A stretch of DNA of 10,112 bases from UBA5359 sp028699365 [NCBI: bacterium] (GTDB lineage: Bacteria; UBP13; UBA5359). This document shows positions 1 to 6,113 of the stretch, piece after piece. The notes under the pieces were generated by a model. It searched no databases, was not told where the DNA came from, and saw nothing but the letters and a program-made list of their open reading frames with translations. The stretch is from assembly GCA_028699365.1 (NCBI GenBank), contig JAQVUQ010000065.1:1-10112 (forward strand). The letters run 5' to 3'. The position numbers were made by a program, and so were the translations under genes. The stretch's first letter is position 1; each line of letters starts with the position of its first letter.

Positions 1-45
1 GGTATAAATTTTGAAGGAGATTTATCGAAAGTGACGAATTATTGA
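1..45 (+). CDS. Possible 3' end of an upstream gene (partial)
   Basis: Frame 1 is open from the first base to a TGA at 43-45, while the other two forward frames hit stops within the first 15 bases. If real, it encodes a C-terminal tail reading GINFEGDLSKVTNY. The ribosome binding site of the next gene begins inside this stop region, which would fit tightly packed co-transcribed genes. Fourteen codons are far too few to identify a product, and the open frame could be chance. Confidence 0.3.
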   Translation, partial: GINFEGDLSKVTNY

Positions 46-59
46 AAGGAGAGATCGGA

Positions 60-230
60 ATGCCGAATAAAGACCAGACTGAGGCGACCACCGAGCTGAG
101 CTTTAAATGCGCCAATTGCGGGCATATGTATCCCACGGATAATCTCCGGGAGAAGCCCTGTCCCGTTTGTGGGCGAACTAACAGCGTTGAGGAGGGTTGC
201 CTTATCAATGTCTCTAACGAGGACTATTAG
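60..230 (+). CDS. Small zinc-ribbon / rubredoxin-like protein
   Basis: This 56-residue protein carries two knuckles, CANCG (Cys17, Cys20) and CPVCG (Cys34, Cys37), separated by 13 residues. That is the four-cysteine layout of a zinc ribbon or rubredoxin-like metal site. A fifth Cys is at residue 47, and the acidic tail has no recognisable motif. I chose ATG 60 because AAAGGAGAG at 45-53 sits directly upstream at normal spacing; a longer reading from TTG 42 would place the start inside that ribosome binding site. Such small proteins bind zinc or iron and often accompany redox or metal-handling genes. The neighbour at 303 is another short cysteine protein, so a shared redox role is plausible but inferred. 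There is no signal peptide, so it is expected in the cytoplasm. The exact function is unknown. Confidence 0.8.
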   Translation: MPNKDQTEATTELSFKCANCGHMYPTDNLREKPCPVCGRTNSVEEGCLINVSNEDY

Positions 231-249
231 TAATCGTCGCGGGATAGGG

Positions 250-278
250 TTGATTTTCTTCATTCCGAGTTCTATTTT
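250..278 (+). promoter_or_regulatory. Candidate sigma-A-type promoter for the DUF1858 gene
   Basis: TTGATT at 250-255 and TATTTT at 273-278 are separated by exactly 17 bases, in the 72-base gap before the GTG start at 303. Both hexamers match the consensus at four of six positions. The predicted start near 285 gives a very short leader carrying the GGGAGG ribosome binding site. This is a motif match only. Confidence 0.4.
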
Positions 279-302
279 GTATTCCGGCGGGAGGTGACAC
301 GG

Positions 303-500
303 GTGATAAACAAGGATATGACCATAGGAGAAGTCGTCGAAAAATACCCGGCCAGCGTTGAGGTCCTTATGCAGTACGGCATGGGATGCCTGGGCTGTCC
401 GGCCACACGTTTCGAGACCATAGAGCAGGGCGCAGGAGCGCACGGCATCAATCTGGAGGATCTGATCAACGATCTGAACAAAGCAGTAAGCAAGGAATAG
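303..500 (+). CDS. DUF1858 redox-disulfide domain protein
   Basis: The 65-residue product is essentially one DUF1858 domain, the 'hybrid-cluster-protein-associated redox disulfide' family. It opens with the typical T-I-G-E-V-V-E-K-Y-P-A stretch (residues 7-17), then G-M-G-C-L-G-C (26-32) with the conserved CxxC pair Cys29/Cys32, and ends in the helix-rich H-G-I-N-L-E-D-L segment. Related domains occur alone in anaerobes and at the N-terminus of ScdA/RIC-type iron-sulfur repair proteins; a dithiol redox role or metal binding is inferred, not shown. I preferred GTG 303 because GGGAGG at 289-294 lies 8 bases before it; an in-frame GTG at 294 overlaps that site and is unlikely. The cytoplasmic product probably shares physiology with the zinc-ribbon gene just upstream. 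Transcription may run on into the riboswitch leader of the ATPase gene. Confidence 0.88.
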   Translation: MINKDMTIGEVVEKYPASVEVLMQYGMGCLGCPATRFETIEQGAGAHGINLEDLINDLNKAVSKE

Positions 501-510
501 AAGCTTATCC

Positions 511-519
511 TGATATAAT
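511..519 (+). promoter_or_regulatory. Extended -10 element (TGATATAAT)
   Basis: TG-a-TATAAT is a perfect extended -10 hexamer. I see no good -35 at 16-18 bases upstream (CAAGGA at 17), which extended -10 promoters can tolerate. The predicted transcription start near 525 falls at or just after the 5' strand of the riboswitch's first helix, so a transcript from here might lack a complete aptamer. It may therefore be fortuitous, or the helix may be very short. Confidence 0.35.
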
Positions 520-599
520 ACAGAGCAGGCGATCGGCTATGGTGCCGATGGGGCTGGGCCGTGAAGGCAGCAGTGCGACAAGCACTTGTGGGACTGATA
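519..599 (+). ncRNA. NiCo (czcD-type) transition-metal riboswitch aptamer
   Basis: The leader folds into the four-helix plan of the NiCo aptamer. P1 is a short closing helix (CAG 521-523 with CTG 594-596, extendable past a bulge). It is followed by an AGCAGGC joining strand (524-530). P2 is ATCGGC 532-537 with GCCGAT 544-549. P3 is GCT 553-555 with AGC 569-571 and GCC 558-560 with GGC 566-568, with a bulged GG and a GTGAA loop. P4 is AGTGC 572-576 with GCACT 582-586, followed by TGTGGGAC. From memory, the structurally solved NiCo RNA shares the GAGCAGGC strand, the GG-bulged P3 with a GCGAA loop and the UGUGGGAC joining strand in the same order. The class binds Co2+/Ni2+, with reports of Fe2+ response, and switches on metal-export genes. 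Here it precedes a P-type ATPase. The short P1 is the weak point. Confidence 0.8.
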
Positions 600-624
600 A
601 ATCAATCCGGCAAGTGCTTTTTCT
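580..624 (+). terminator. Riboswitch-controlled intrinsic terminator
   Basis: AAGCACTTG (580-588) pairs perfectly with CAAGTGCTT (611-619) around a 22-base loop, and the 3' arm runs into TTTTTCT. The 5' arm contains GCACT (582-586), which is also the 3' strand of aptamer helix P4. The two structures are mutually exclusive: folded, metal-bound aptamer should block the terminator and permit transcription of the ATPase, and free RNA should terminate. This predicts an ON switch. Confidence 0.8.
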
Positions 625-658
625 ATAGTTTATTGCCGGCTATGGAGGATAACTGATA

Positions 659-3220
659 ATGACGGAATTCGATACAAGCGGTTTTAAGGGATTGCATGAG
701 TCGGAAGTGGAAGAGCGGCTGAAGCGTTTCGGGCCGAATCAGTTGGAAGTGACGAAGAAATCTTCGTTTTTCGGCCGCTTGCTGACAACTTTCAGCGAGC
801 CCATGTTTTTATTGCTTCTGGGTGCCGCAGCGGCATATTTTATTCTGGGCGAGCCGGTGGACGGCGGTATAATGCTGATCTTTATTCTCTTTGTCATCGG
901 CATCACCTTTGTCCAGGAGTGGCGCACGGAAAAAGCGCTGGATGCGCTGCGGGAACTGGCTTCTCCCCGGGCTACGGTCATACGTGACGGCCGTGAGCAG
1001 GAGATTGATGCCACGCAGATAGTGCCGGGCGACCTGGTTGTTCTCAGAGAGGGAGAGCGGACATCGGCGGATGGTCTGATGCTGGCTCTGTCCGATCTGG
1101 GCCTGGACGAATCCCTGCTGACAGGTGAATCGGTACCCGTATGGAAAGAGATAAGTCCGTCCGATACGGAAGCCGGGCAGGTCTGGCGCCGGGATATGTG
1201 CTATGCCGGCACCATTGTGGTGCAGGGGCAGGGAATCATGGAGGTGACCGCTACCGGGCAGAATACGGAGTACGGCAGGATCGGCGAGGCCCTGAAAGAG
1301 GTCAAGGAGAGCATAACGCCGCTGCAGAAAAGAACCCGTGTTATCGTCAGGCAGGTATTTGTAGTTGCCGTCATTCTCAGTCTCAGCATAATCGTGATAT
1401 CGGTTCTTCAGGGTGAGCGGTTGCTGCATGGCATTCTGGAGAGCATTGCTCTGGCAATGGCCATGATACCGGAAGAATTTCCCGTAGTGCTGACTATCTT
1501 TCTCTCTCTGGGTGCCTGGAGACTGGCTCGCAGCCATGCCCTGATGCGGCGTGTTCCCGCCGTAGAGACGCTGGGATCGGTCAGCGTCCTCTGTGTGGAT
1601 AAGACCGGCACCATCACCATGAACCGTATGGCGGTCCGCCGCCTCTATGTAGCCGGGCATGAAACGGAGGCTCCCGCAGACGCTCTCTCCAAGCCGCCTT
1701 TCGATGAACTGGTCATAGCCGGGGTGCTGGCCAGCGAGCGCACGCCTTACGATCCCATGGAAAAGGATATGCATCGTACAGCCGCTCAGGCCGGCTTCGA
1801 CCCTCAGGCTCTTTATCGGCAGAGGACGCTGATTCACGAATACGCTCTTACTGCCGATACCAAAGCCATGGGCCATATATATAAGGAGCCTGACGGCTCC
1901 GCGGTTCTTTATGCCAAGGGCTCTCCGGAGAGCATTCTGTCCATGGCCGATCTGCCGGTGGAAGAGCGTTTGCAGATCGAGGCCAGGGGGCGCGAACTGG
2001 CTGAAGACGGATTGCGATTGATAGCTTTTGGCCGTCATCGCTACGAGAATGCCTCTTTCCCCGACAATCTTATCGACAACAGGCTGGATTTCATGGGGAT
2101 GATGGCCCTGGCCGATCCGCCTCGTCCAGGGGTGAAGGAAGCCATCGCCACCTGTCTCAAGGCGGGTGTCAGGGTGGCGGTCATCACGGGCGATTACGGT
2201 ATTACCGCCAGAGCTATCGCCTCCGAGGTAGGCATACCTGAAGCGGGCCGGTTTATCAGCGGAGCTGAAATAGATAGTCAGAATCAGAAGGAACTATCAA
2301 AAACCGTACGCATGACCAATATCTTTGCCAGGGTGGTGCCGCGACATAAGCTGAGGATAATCAGAGCGCTTCAATCCAACGGCGAGATAGTAGCCATGAC
2401 GGGAGACGGCGTCAACGATGCCCCGGCCCTGAAGGCGGCCGATATAGGCATCGCCATGGGCAAGAGGGGCACCGAAGTAGCCCGGCAGGCCTCTCAAATG
2501 GTTCTGCTGGACGACAACTTTACTACTATCGTAAGCAGTATAAGGGATGGACGCCGCATCTACGACAACATTAAGAAGGCTATGGCTTACATCATTACCA
2601 TACACATACCCATTGCCGGGGCGGCCGTTCTGGCACCGATATTGAATATGCCTCTGCTGCTGACGCCCATCCTGGTGGTGCTTCTGGAACTGATTATCGA
2701 TCCTACCTGTTCTATCGTCTTCGAGGCGGATGAAGCGGAGCCGGACATCATGGAGCGTCCGCCGCGTCGCCGTGAGGAGCCGTTGCTGGATAGAGCGCTG
2801 CTTTTGCGGACTCTGCTTCAGGGGGCGACTTTACTGGCCGCTTCGTTTGGGGCTTTTGTCTGGGCTCAGACGCACGGCCTGGGTGAGAACACCGCCAGAA
2901 GCATCGGCCTGGCCGTGCTGGTGCTGTCCAATATCGTTCTGGTTCTGATCAGCCAGTCCAGTATCTATCCGGCCTGGCACAATATCAGCGGCAGGAGTAA
3001 TCTGGCCAGGATACTGGTAAATAGCGCTGCACTAATTATGCTGTCAATCATGATATATCTGCCGTCTGCCGGTCGCATCTTCAAGCTGGCGCCGCTGCCC
3101 CCGGCTATGCTGCCGGGTGTGCTGCTCCTGTCGTTGCTGGCGGGGGGCTGGTGGGAAGCAGTGAAGCCCTGGCTGCGTCGCAGACTATCAAGAGCCGGGA
3201 CAAATAGTCACAACGGTTGA
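659..3220 (+). CDS. P-type cation-exporting ATPase (PEEFP type, probable transition-metal exporter)
   Basis: An 853-residue integral membrane pump with the full P2-type layout: N-terminal cation-ATPase domain, M1-M2 (about 40-85), actuator TGES (155-158), M3-M4 (about 226-290), phosphorylation motif DKTGT with Asp314, nucleotide-site KGSPE (Lys420), hinge TGDGVNDAP (581-589), and M5-M10 to the C-terminus. GGAGG at 644-648 supports ATG 659. The transport-site residues differ from calcium pumps. M4 reads PEEFP (271-275) instead of PEGLP. M5 has His649 in HIPIAG where SERCA has Asn. M6 has ELIIDPTC (677-684) where SERCA has NLVTDG. With a NiCo-type riboswitch upstream, I infer export of Co2+, Ni2+ or Fe2+ rather than Ca2+. 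The gene looks intact. An automatic label of 'calcium-translocating ATPase' is likely; the true ion is unproven. Confidence 0.92.
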   Translation: MTEFDTSGFKGLHESEVEERLKRFGPNQLEVTKKSSFFGRLLTTFSEPMFLLLLGAAAAYFILGEPVDGGIMLIFILFVIGITFVQEWRTEKALDALRELASPRATVIRDGREQEIDATQIVPGDLVVLREGERTSADGLMLALSDLGLDESLLTGESVPVWKEISPSDTEAGQVWRRDMCYAGTIVVQGQGIMEVTATGQNTEYGRIGEALKEVKESITPLQKRTRVIVRQVFVVAVILSLSIIVISVLQGERLLHGILESIALAMAMIPEEFPVVLTIFLSLGAWRLARSHALMRRVPAVETLGSVSVLCVDKTGTITMNRMAVRRLYVAGHETEAPADALSKPPFDELVIAGVLASERTPYDPMEKDMHRTAAQAGFDPQALYRQRTLIHEYALTADTKAMGHIYKEPDGSAVLYAKGSPESILSMADLPVEERLQIEARGRELAEDGLRLIAFGRHRYENASFPDNLIDNRLDFMGMMALADPPRPGVKEAIATCLKAGVRVAVITGDYGITARAIASEVGIPEAGRFISGAEIDSQNQKELSKTVRMTNIFARVVPRHKLRIIRALQSNGEIVAMTGDGVNDAPALKAADIGIAMGKRGTEVARQASQMVLLDDNFTTIVSSIRDGRRIYDNIKKAMAYIITIHIPIAGAAVLAPILNMPLLLTPILVVLLELIIDPTCSIVFEADEAEPDIMERPPRRREEPLLDRALLLRTLLQGATLLAASFGAFVWAQTHGLGENTARSIGLAVLVLSNIVLVLISQSSIYPAWHNISGRSNLARILVNSAALIMLSIMIYLPSAGRIFKLAPLPPAMLPGVLLLSLLAGGWWEAVKPWLRRRLSRAGTNSHNG

Positions 3221-3271
3221 ATTGCTATCATGCAAATCATTGTATTGAAATATTGAAATGGAGGCAAGCCA

Positions 3272-3697
3272 TTGAGAATGCTGGACCGACAGAGAAATCC
3301 CTATCCTACGGTGGATGTCATCATAACCTCAAAGGCCCATCCGCACGCCGTAGTCATGGTGCGGCGCAAATATCCCCCTGAAGGGTGGGCGTTGCCCGGG
3401 GGCTTTATAGACTGGGGCGAGAGTGCCGAGGCTGCAGCCGTACGGGAGATGAAGGAGGAGACGGGACTTGACCTGAAAGATCTTAAACAGTTTCACGTCT
3501 ACTCCGACCCGGCCCGCGATCCGCGCGGGCACACTATAAGCACGGTATTCACGGCCACAACGGACGGAGAGCCGGCAGGCGGTGACGATGCCGCTGAGGC
3601 GGTATGGGTGAACCTGGATAACCTGCCGCCGGATATAGCTTTCGATCATCGTCGGATTATTGAGGATTGGCTTGATTCTGCCTTGACTCACCTCTGA
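3272..3697 (+). CDS. Nudix hydrolase, ADP-ribose pyrophosphatase-like
   Basis: This 141-residue cytoplasmic protein contains a perfect Nudix box, GX5EX7REUXEEXGU, from Gly44 to Leu66. The catalytic metal-binding face comprises Arg58, Glu59, Glu62 and Glu63. The PPEGWALPGG lead-in (35-44) and a downstream SDPARDPRGH stretch (78-87) resemble ADP-ribose pyrophosphatases, which cleave ADP-ribose to AMP and ribose 5-phosphate. Substrate cannot be fixed from the sequence, since related Nudix enzymes act on other nucleoside diphosphate derivatives. I chose TTG 3272 because GGAGG at 3260-3264 is 7 bases upstream; the in-frame ATG at 3278 would be 13 bases away, and using it would cost only two residues. 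It follows the ATPase gene after 51 bases without an evident terminator, so some co-transcription is possible. Its last codons contain the -35 of the next operon. Confidence 0.9.
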   Translation: MRMLDRQRNPYPTVDVIITSKAHPHAVVMVRRKYPPEGWALPGGFIDWGESAEAAAVREMKEETGLDLKDLKQFHVYSDPARDPRGHTISTVFTATTDGEPAGGDDAAEAVWVNLDNLPPDIAFDHRRIIEDWLDSALTHL

Positions 3698-3711
3698 TTT
3701 TACAGTATAAC
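3683..3711 (+). promoter_or_regulatory. Probable sigma-A-type promoter for the URO-D gene pair
   Basis: TTGACT (3683-3688) and TATAAC (3706-3711) are separated by exactly 17 bases and each differs from consensus at one position. The -35 lies in the final codons of the Nudix gene. The predicted start near 3718 gives a leader of about 34 bases before ATG 3752, with AGGGGG at 3740-3745 as ribosome binding site. It is the best-looking promoter in the window. Confidence 0.6.
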
Positions 3712-3751
3712 GTATCTACAACGGGTAAACGCGGAAGGCAGGGGGATAGAC

Positions 3752-4789
3752 ATGCTTGAATATATGAGTCCTAAACAGAGATTCATCTCTTCGATATACG
3801 GAGGCAGACGGGACAGGCCGTCGCTGGGTACCGTGACTTCGCTGGCCAATACCGAGGCCATGGCCTGTTGCGGTGCTGCCTTTCCGGAGGCCCATCTGGA
3901 TCCGGTCGCCATGGCCGACCTGGCCGCTTTCTGCAGTCTGGAAGCCGGTTTCGATATGCTCTTTCCGGTTTTTAGCGTAGTCCATGAAACGGCGGCGCTG
4001 GGAGCCGATATAGACTGGGGAAAGATGGATGTCATGCCGTCGGTAAGGCAGCCGTTATGGCGGGAGGCGGAGGATATATCCATTCCGGACGATTTTGAGC
4101 AGCGTCCGGCCATGCGCGTGATTCTGGAGGCTTTGCACCTGCTTAAAGAACGCTATGGTCGCGATTATGCGATAGCAGGCAAGACGTTTGGACCGTGGTC
4201 GCTGGGTTTTCATCTCTTCGGGGTAGAGAATATTCTGATCATGAGCATCAGCGATCCTGATATGCTGACGAGGATAATGGAATCCCTGACGGAGATTACC
4301 GTTCGCTCGGCACTGGCACAGATCGAAGCCGGAGCCGATGTCTTGTGCCTTGGGGATCACTGCTCGCGCGATATGTGTTCGCCGCAGACATATAAGCAGT
4401 TTCTACAGCCCCGGCACCGGGAGATATCCCGCAGAGTGCCATCACCGCTGGTGTTGCATACCTGCGGTGACACTTCAGACCGGATAGACATGTTTGCAGA
4501 TACCACGCTGGCCTGCTTCCATTATGATACCAGGGTGCCGGCAGAGAGCGCCGTATCACTGGCCGGGGGCAAGATATCCCTTATGGGCGGGATAAGCAAT
4601 GTAGCCGCCTTGATGGCCGGTGACGAACAGCTTATGGAAGCGCAAATCCGGTCGGCTCTGGATGCCGGCGTGAATGTCATCGGTCCGGAGTGCGCCATCC
4701 CGTTGAATACCGGTATGGAAAGCCTCAAGGCTATCGGCAGGATATTGTCCGGTATTCTTGAAGAAAAGGAGTCCGGACATGACGCATAG
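3752..4789 (+). CDS. URO-D family methyltransferase, MtaA/MtbA-like with zinc site
   Basis: This 345-residue protein belongs to the uroporphyrinogen decarboxylase superfamily. It has His236-Thr-Cys238-Gly and later Gly-Pro-Glu-Cys314-Ala-Ile-Pro. The His-x-Cys...Cys set is the zinc site that activates a thiol in the methylcobamide:coenzyme M methyltransferases MtaA and MtbA; true heme-pathway HemE lacks it. In a bacterium it more probably moves methyl groups between a corrinoid protein and another thiol or acceptor. Other family-typical stretches are SLMGGISN near residue 275 and GADVLCLGDHCS in the central barrel. ATG 3752 follows GGGGG at 3741-3745; Met5 is an alternative start. The gene overlaps the next, a second URO-D paralog, by 11 bases, implying translational coupling. 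No corrinoid-binding protein or substrate-specific MtaB/MttB-type enzyme is in the window, so the methyl donor is unknown. Confidence 0.85.
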   Translation: MLEYMSPKQRFISSIYGGRRDRPSLGTVTSLANTEAMACCGAAFPEAHLDPVAMADLAAFCSLEAGFDMLFPVFSVVHETAALGADIDWGKMDVMPSVRQPLWREAEDISIPDDFEQRPAMRVILEALHLLKERYGRDYAIAGKTFGPWSLGFHLFGVENILIMSISDPDMLTRIMESLTEITVRSALAQIEAGADVLCLGDHCSRDMCSPQTYKQFLQPRHREISRRVPSPLVLHTCGDTSDRIDMFADTTLACFHYDTRVPAESAVSLAGGKISLMGGISNVAALMAGDEQLMEAQIRSALDAGVNVIGPECAIPLNTGMESLKAIGRILSGILEEKESGHDA

Positions 4790-5981
4790 GCAGAGAATGC
4801 TGGCGGCTATTGAGGGGAAAGGCAGTGATCGTCTCCCCTGGGTGCCCCGGCTTGACTTGTGGTACAGGGCCAATAAACTGGCCGGCACTTTGCCGTTTTC
4901 CTGCACCGGCCTGGTCGATCTGGCGGCAGAGCTGGATATAGGCTTTCATGCCGTTATCCCTGATTTTCGTAATTTGACCGGACCTGAGGACGATGTGGAC
5001 CGCGCTCTGGGCATCTATAACCTGGATTGTATGCCTTACCGCACCGAATTGCAGGGCGTGATCAGGAAAGTCAGCGTTGACGGTGACAGGACTCTGGTAG
5101 AGTATCATACGCCGGTCGGCAACCTGAGGACGGTAGTATTATACGACGAAGCCATGCGGCGCTCCGGTATCAGCATAACGCATGTTCAGGAGCATGTAAT
5201 AAAGGGGCCTGACGACTTCCCTGCGCTCAACTTCATCTTTGAAAATGCCGCCGTCAGGCAGAACTATGAGGGATACCGCCGTTTTGCCTCCTCCATCGGC
5301 GAGCAGGGGCTGGCCGTAGGTTTTGTCAGCCTGGCCGCCTCGCCTATGCATCTGCTGCAGCGGGAGTTGATGCCGCTGGACAGCTTCTTTCTGGCCATGT
5401 ACGATCATCCGGACGGAATTGCCCGTCTGTCCGAGAGCATAGGGCTGTACTGGAAGCGCGTCCTCGATGTGGTTGTAGATTCACCGGCCGAAGTGCTGCT
5501 GGTAGGTGCCAACTACGATGCCGCCGTTACTCATCCACCCTTCTTCAAAGAGCACATTATGCCCTGGCTTCAACTTTATGCCCGGGAACTCCACAGCCGG
5601 GGCAAGTATTTGCTGACCCACACCGACGGTGAGAACAGCGGCTTGTTGGAATATTACCTGGAATCAGGTATGGACATAGCCGATTCCATCTGCCCCAAAC
5701 CTATGACAAAGCTCTCTTTCAGGGAGGTCCGGGAAGCCTTCGACGGCCGAATCAACATAATGGGCGGTATCTCGTCCATAGCCTTGATGAAGTCTTCCAT
5801 GCCGGATGATACCTTTGACGCCTTTCTGGATAATTTCTTCTCCGAAATCGGCTGCGGCGATCACCTTATACTGGGTATATCCGATACCACTCCGCCTCAG
5901 GCCGATTTCGGACGTCTGCTTAAAATAGGGGATATGGTAAAGGCATTCGGGCCGGTACCCTCAGATGTTCCCAAAGAATGA
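4779..5981 (+). CDS. Divergent URO-D family protein with His-x-Asp...Asp site
   Basis: The 400-residue product is a second uroporphyrinogen decarboxylase superfamily member. The start is ATG 4779, preceded by AAAAGGAG at 4764-4771; an upstream TTG at 4758 would precede that site and is rejected. The N-terminal MTHRQRMLAAIEGK is the usual family opening. Where its neighbour has HTCG it has HTDG (His281, Asp283), and where the neighbour has GPECAIP it has GISDTTP (Asp369), so both zinc-ligand cysteines are replaced by aspartate. INIMGGISS near residue 327 matches the neighbour's LMGGISN. It probably keeps the TIM-barrel fold but uses other chemistry or a different metal. The HxDG...DTTPP form recurs, as I recall, among uncharacterised 'URO-D family' proteins. 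The 11-base overlap with the upstream gene suggests a functional pair, perhaps a complex or sequential steps. Not a HemE by context. Confidence 0.82.
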   Translation: MTHRQRMLAAIEGKGSDRLPWVPRLDLWYRANKLAGTLPFSCTGLVDLAAELDIGFHAVIPDFRNLTGPEDDVDRALGIYNLDCMPYRTELQGVIRKVSVDGDRTLVEYHTPVGNLRTVVLYDEAMRRSGISITHVQEHVIKGPDDFPALNFIFENAAVRQNYEGYRRFASSIGEQGLAVGFVSLAASPMHLLQRELMPLDSFFLAMYDHPDGIARLSESIGLYWKRVLDVVVDSPAEVLLVGANYDAAVTHPPFFKEHIMPWLQLYARELHSRGKYLLTHTDGENSGLLEYYLESGMDIADSICPKPMTKLSFREVREAFDGRINIMGGISSIALMKSSMPDDTFDAFLDNFFSEIGCGDHLILGISDTTPPQADFGRLLKIGDMVKAFGPVPSDVPKE

Positions 5982-6062
5982 TACATGCACCCTTCCGGCA
6001 GGTTGCCGTTGATATGGCCAAACATATCTGTTATCTTATCTGATATAAGCAGACGTCAGATT

Positions 6063-6078
6063 TAAAGGCATGCCTTTA
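6063..6078. repeat. Perfect 16-bp palindrome, candidate operator
   Basis: TAAAGGCATGCCTTTA reads identically on both strands and lies 36 bases before the araC-type start, just downstream of the candidate promoters. Its position suits a repressor or autoregulatory binding site. A hairpin from it would have almost no loop, so a DNA-level site is more likely than an RNA structure. Confidence 0.5.
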
Positions 6079-6088
6079 TGGTAATAAT
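6071..6088 (+). promoter_or_regulatory. Shared element copy 1 (TGCCTTTA...TAATAAT)
   Basis: TGCCTTTATGGTAATAAT overlaps the right half of the palindrome. A near copy, TGCCTTTACATAATAAT, is at 6968-6984 before the hydrolase-like gene; they differ by one base of spacing and two bases in the middle. The pair may be binding sites for the AraC-type regulator encoded between them; this is inference. Confidence 0.4.
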
Positions 6089-6113
6089 TCCGGATTGACA
6101 GGTAAATGTATTT

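Larger units (their letters stand above)
5982..6113 (+). promoter_or_regulatory. Intergenic control region before the araC-type gene
   Basis: This 132-base gap holds several elements. A weak CGGCA/TGCCG hairpin (5996-6008) lacks a T-run. A possible promoter is TTGATA (6009-6014), 17 bases, TATCTT (6032-6037); an alternative extended -10 is TGATATAAG (6041-6049). ATCTGA (6038-6043) and TCAGAT (6056-6061) form an inverted repeat. A 16-base palindrome and a shared TGCCTTTA element follow. The ribosome binding site (ACAGGT, 6098-6103) is weak, so the regulator may be made at a low level. Confidence 0.5.

Noticed and set aside
294-302. GTG 294 as start of the DUF1858 gene
   Set aside because: It overlaps the GGGAGG ribosome binding site, which is correctly spaced for GTG 303.
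39-443. 134-codon minus-strand open frame across the two small cysteine genes
   Set aside because: It is antisense to two genes with good ribosome binding sites and clear CxxC motifs, and its own product shows no family features.
531-600. Fluoride (crcB) or manganese (yybP-ykoY) riboswitch as the identity of the leader
   Set aside because: I compared remembered consensus patterns; only short GGC/ATG-like matches appeared, whereas the NiCo plan matches in helix order, bulge, loop and joining strands.
809-2038. 409-codon open frame on the minus strand inside the ATPase gene
   Set aside because: It lies wholly within the P-type ATPase, whose frame has every family motif. Its translation shows no recognisable domain, and it is a shadow of the GC-rich coding strand.
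4731-5108. Minus-strand frame opposite the junction of the URO-D genes
   Set aside because: It is antisense to conserved URO-D coding sequence and shows no motif or convincing start region.
3752-5981. Heme-pathway uroporphyrinogen decarboxylase (hemE)
   Set aside because: The first protein has the MtaA/MtbA zinc-site residues and the second an Asp-substituted version; there are no other heme genes nearby and two unequal copies in a row do not fit hemE.
5996-6008. CGGCA/TGCCG hairpin after the URO-D pair as a terminator
   Set aside because: The stem is only 5 bp with a 3-base loop and the downstream TTGATAT is not a T-run, so an intrinsic terminator is not supported.
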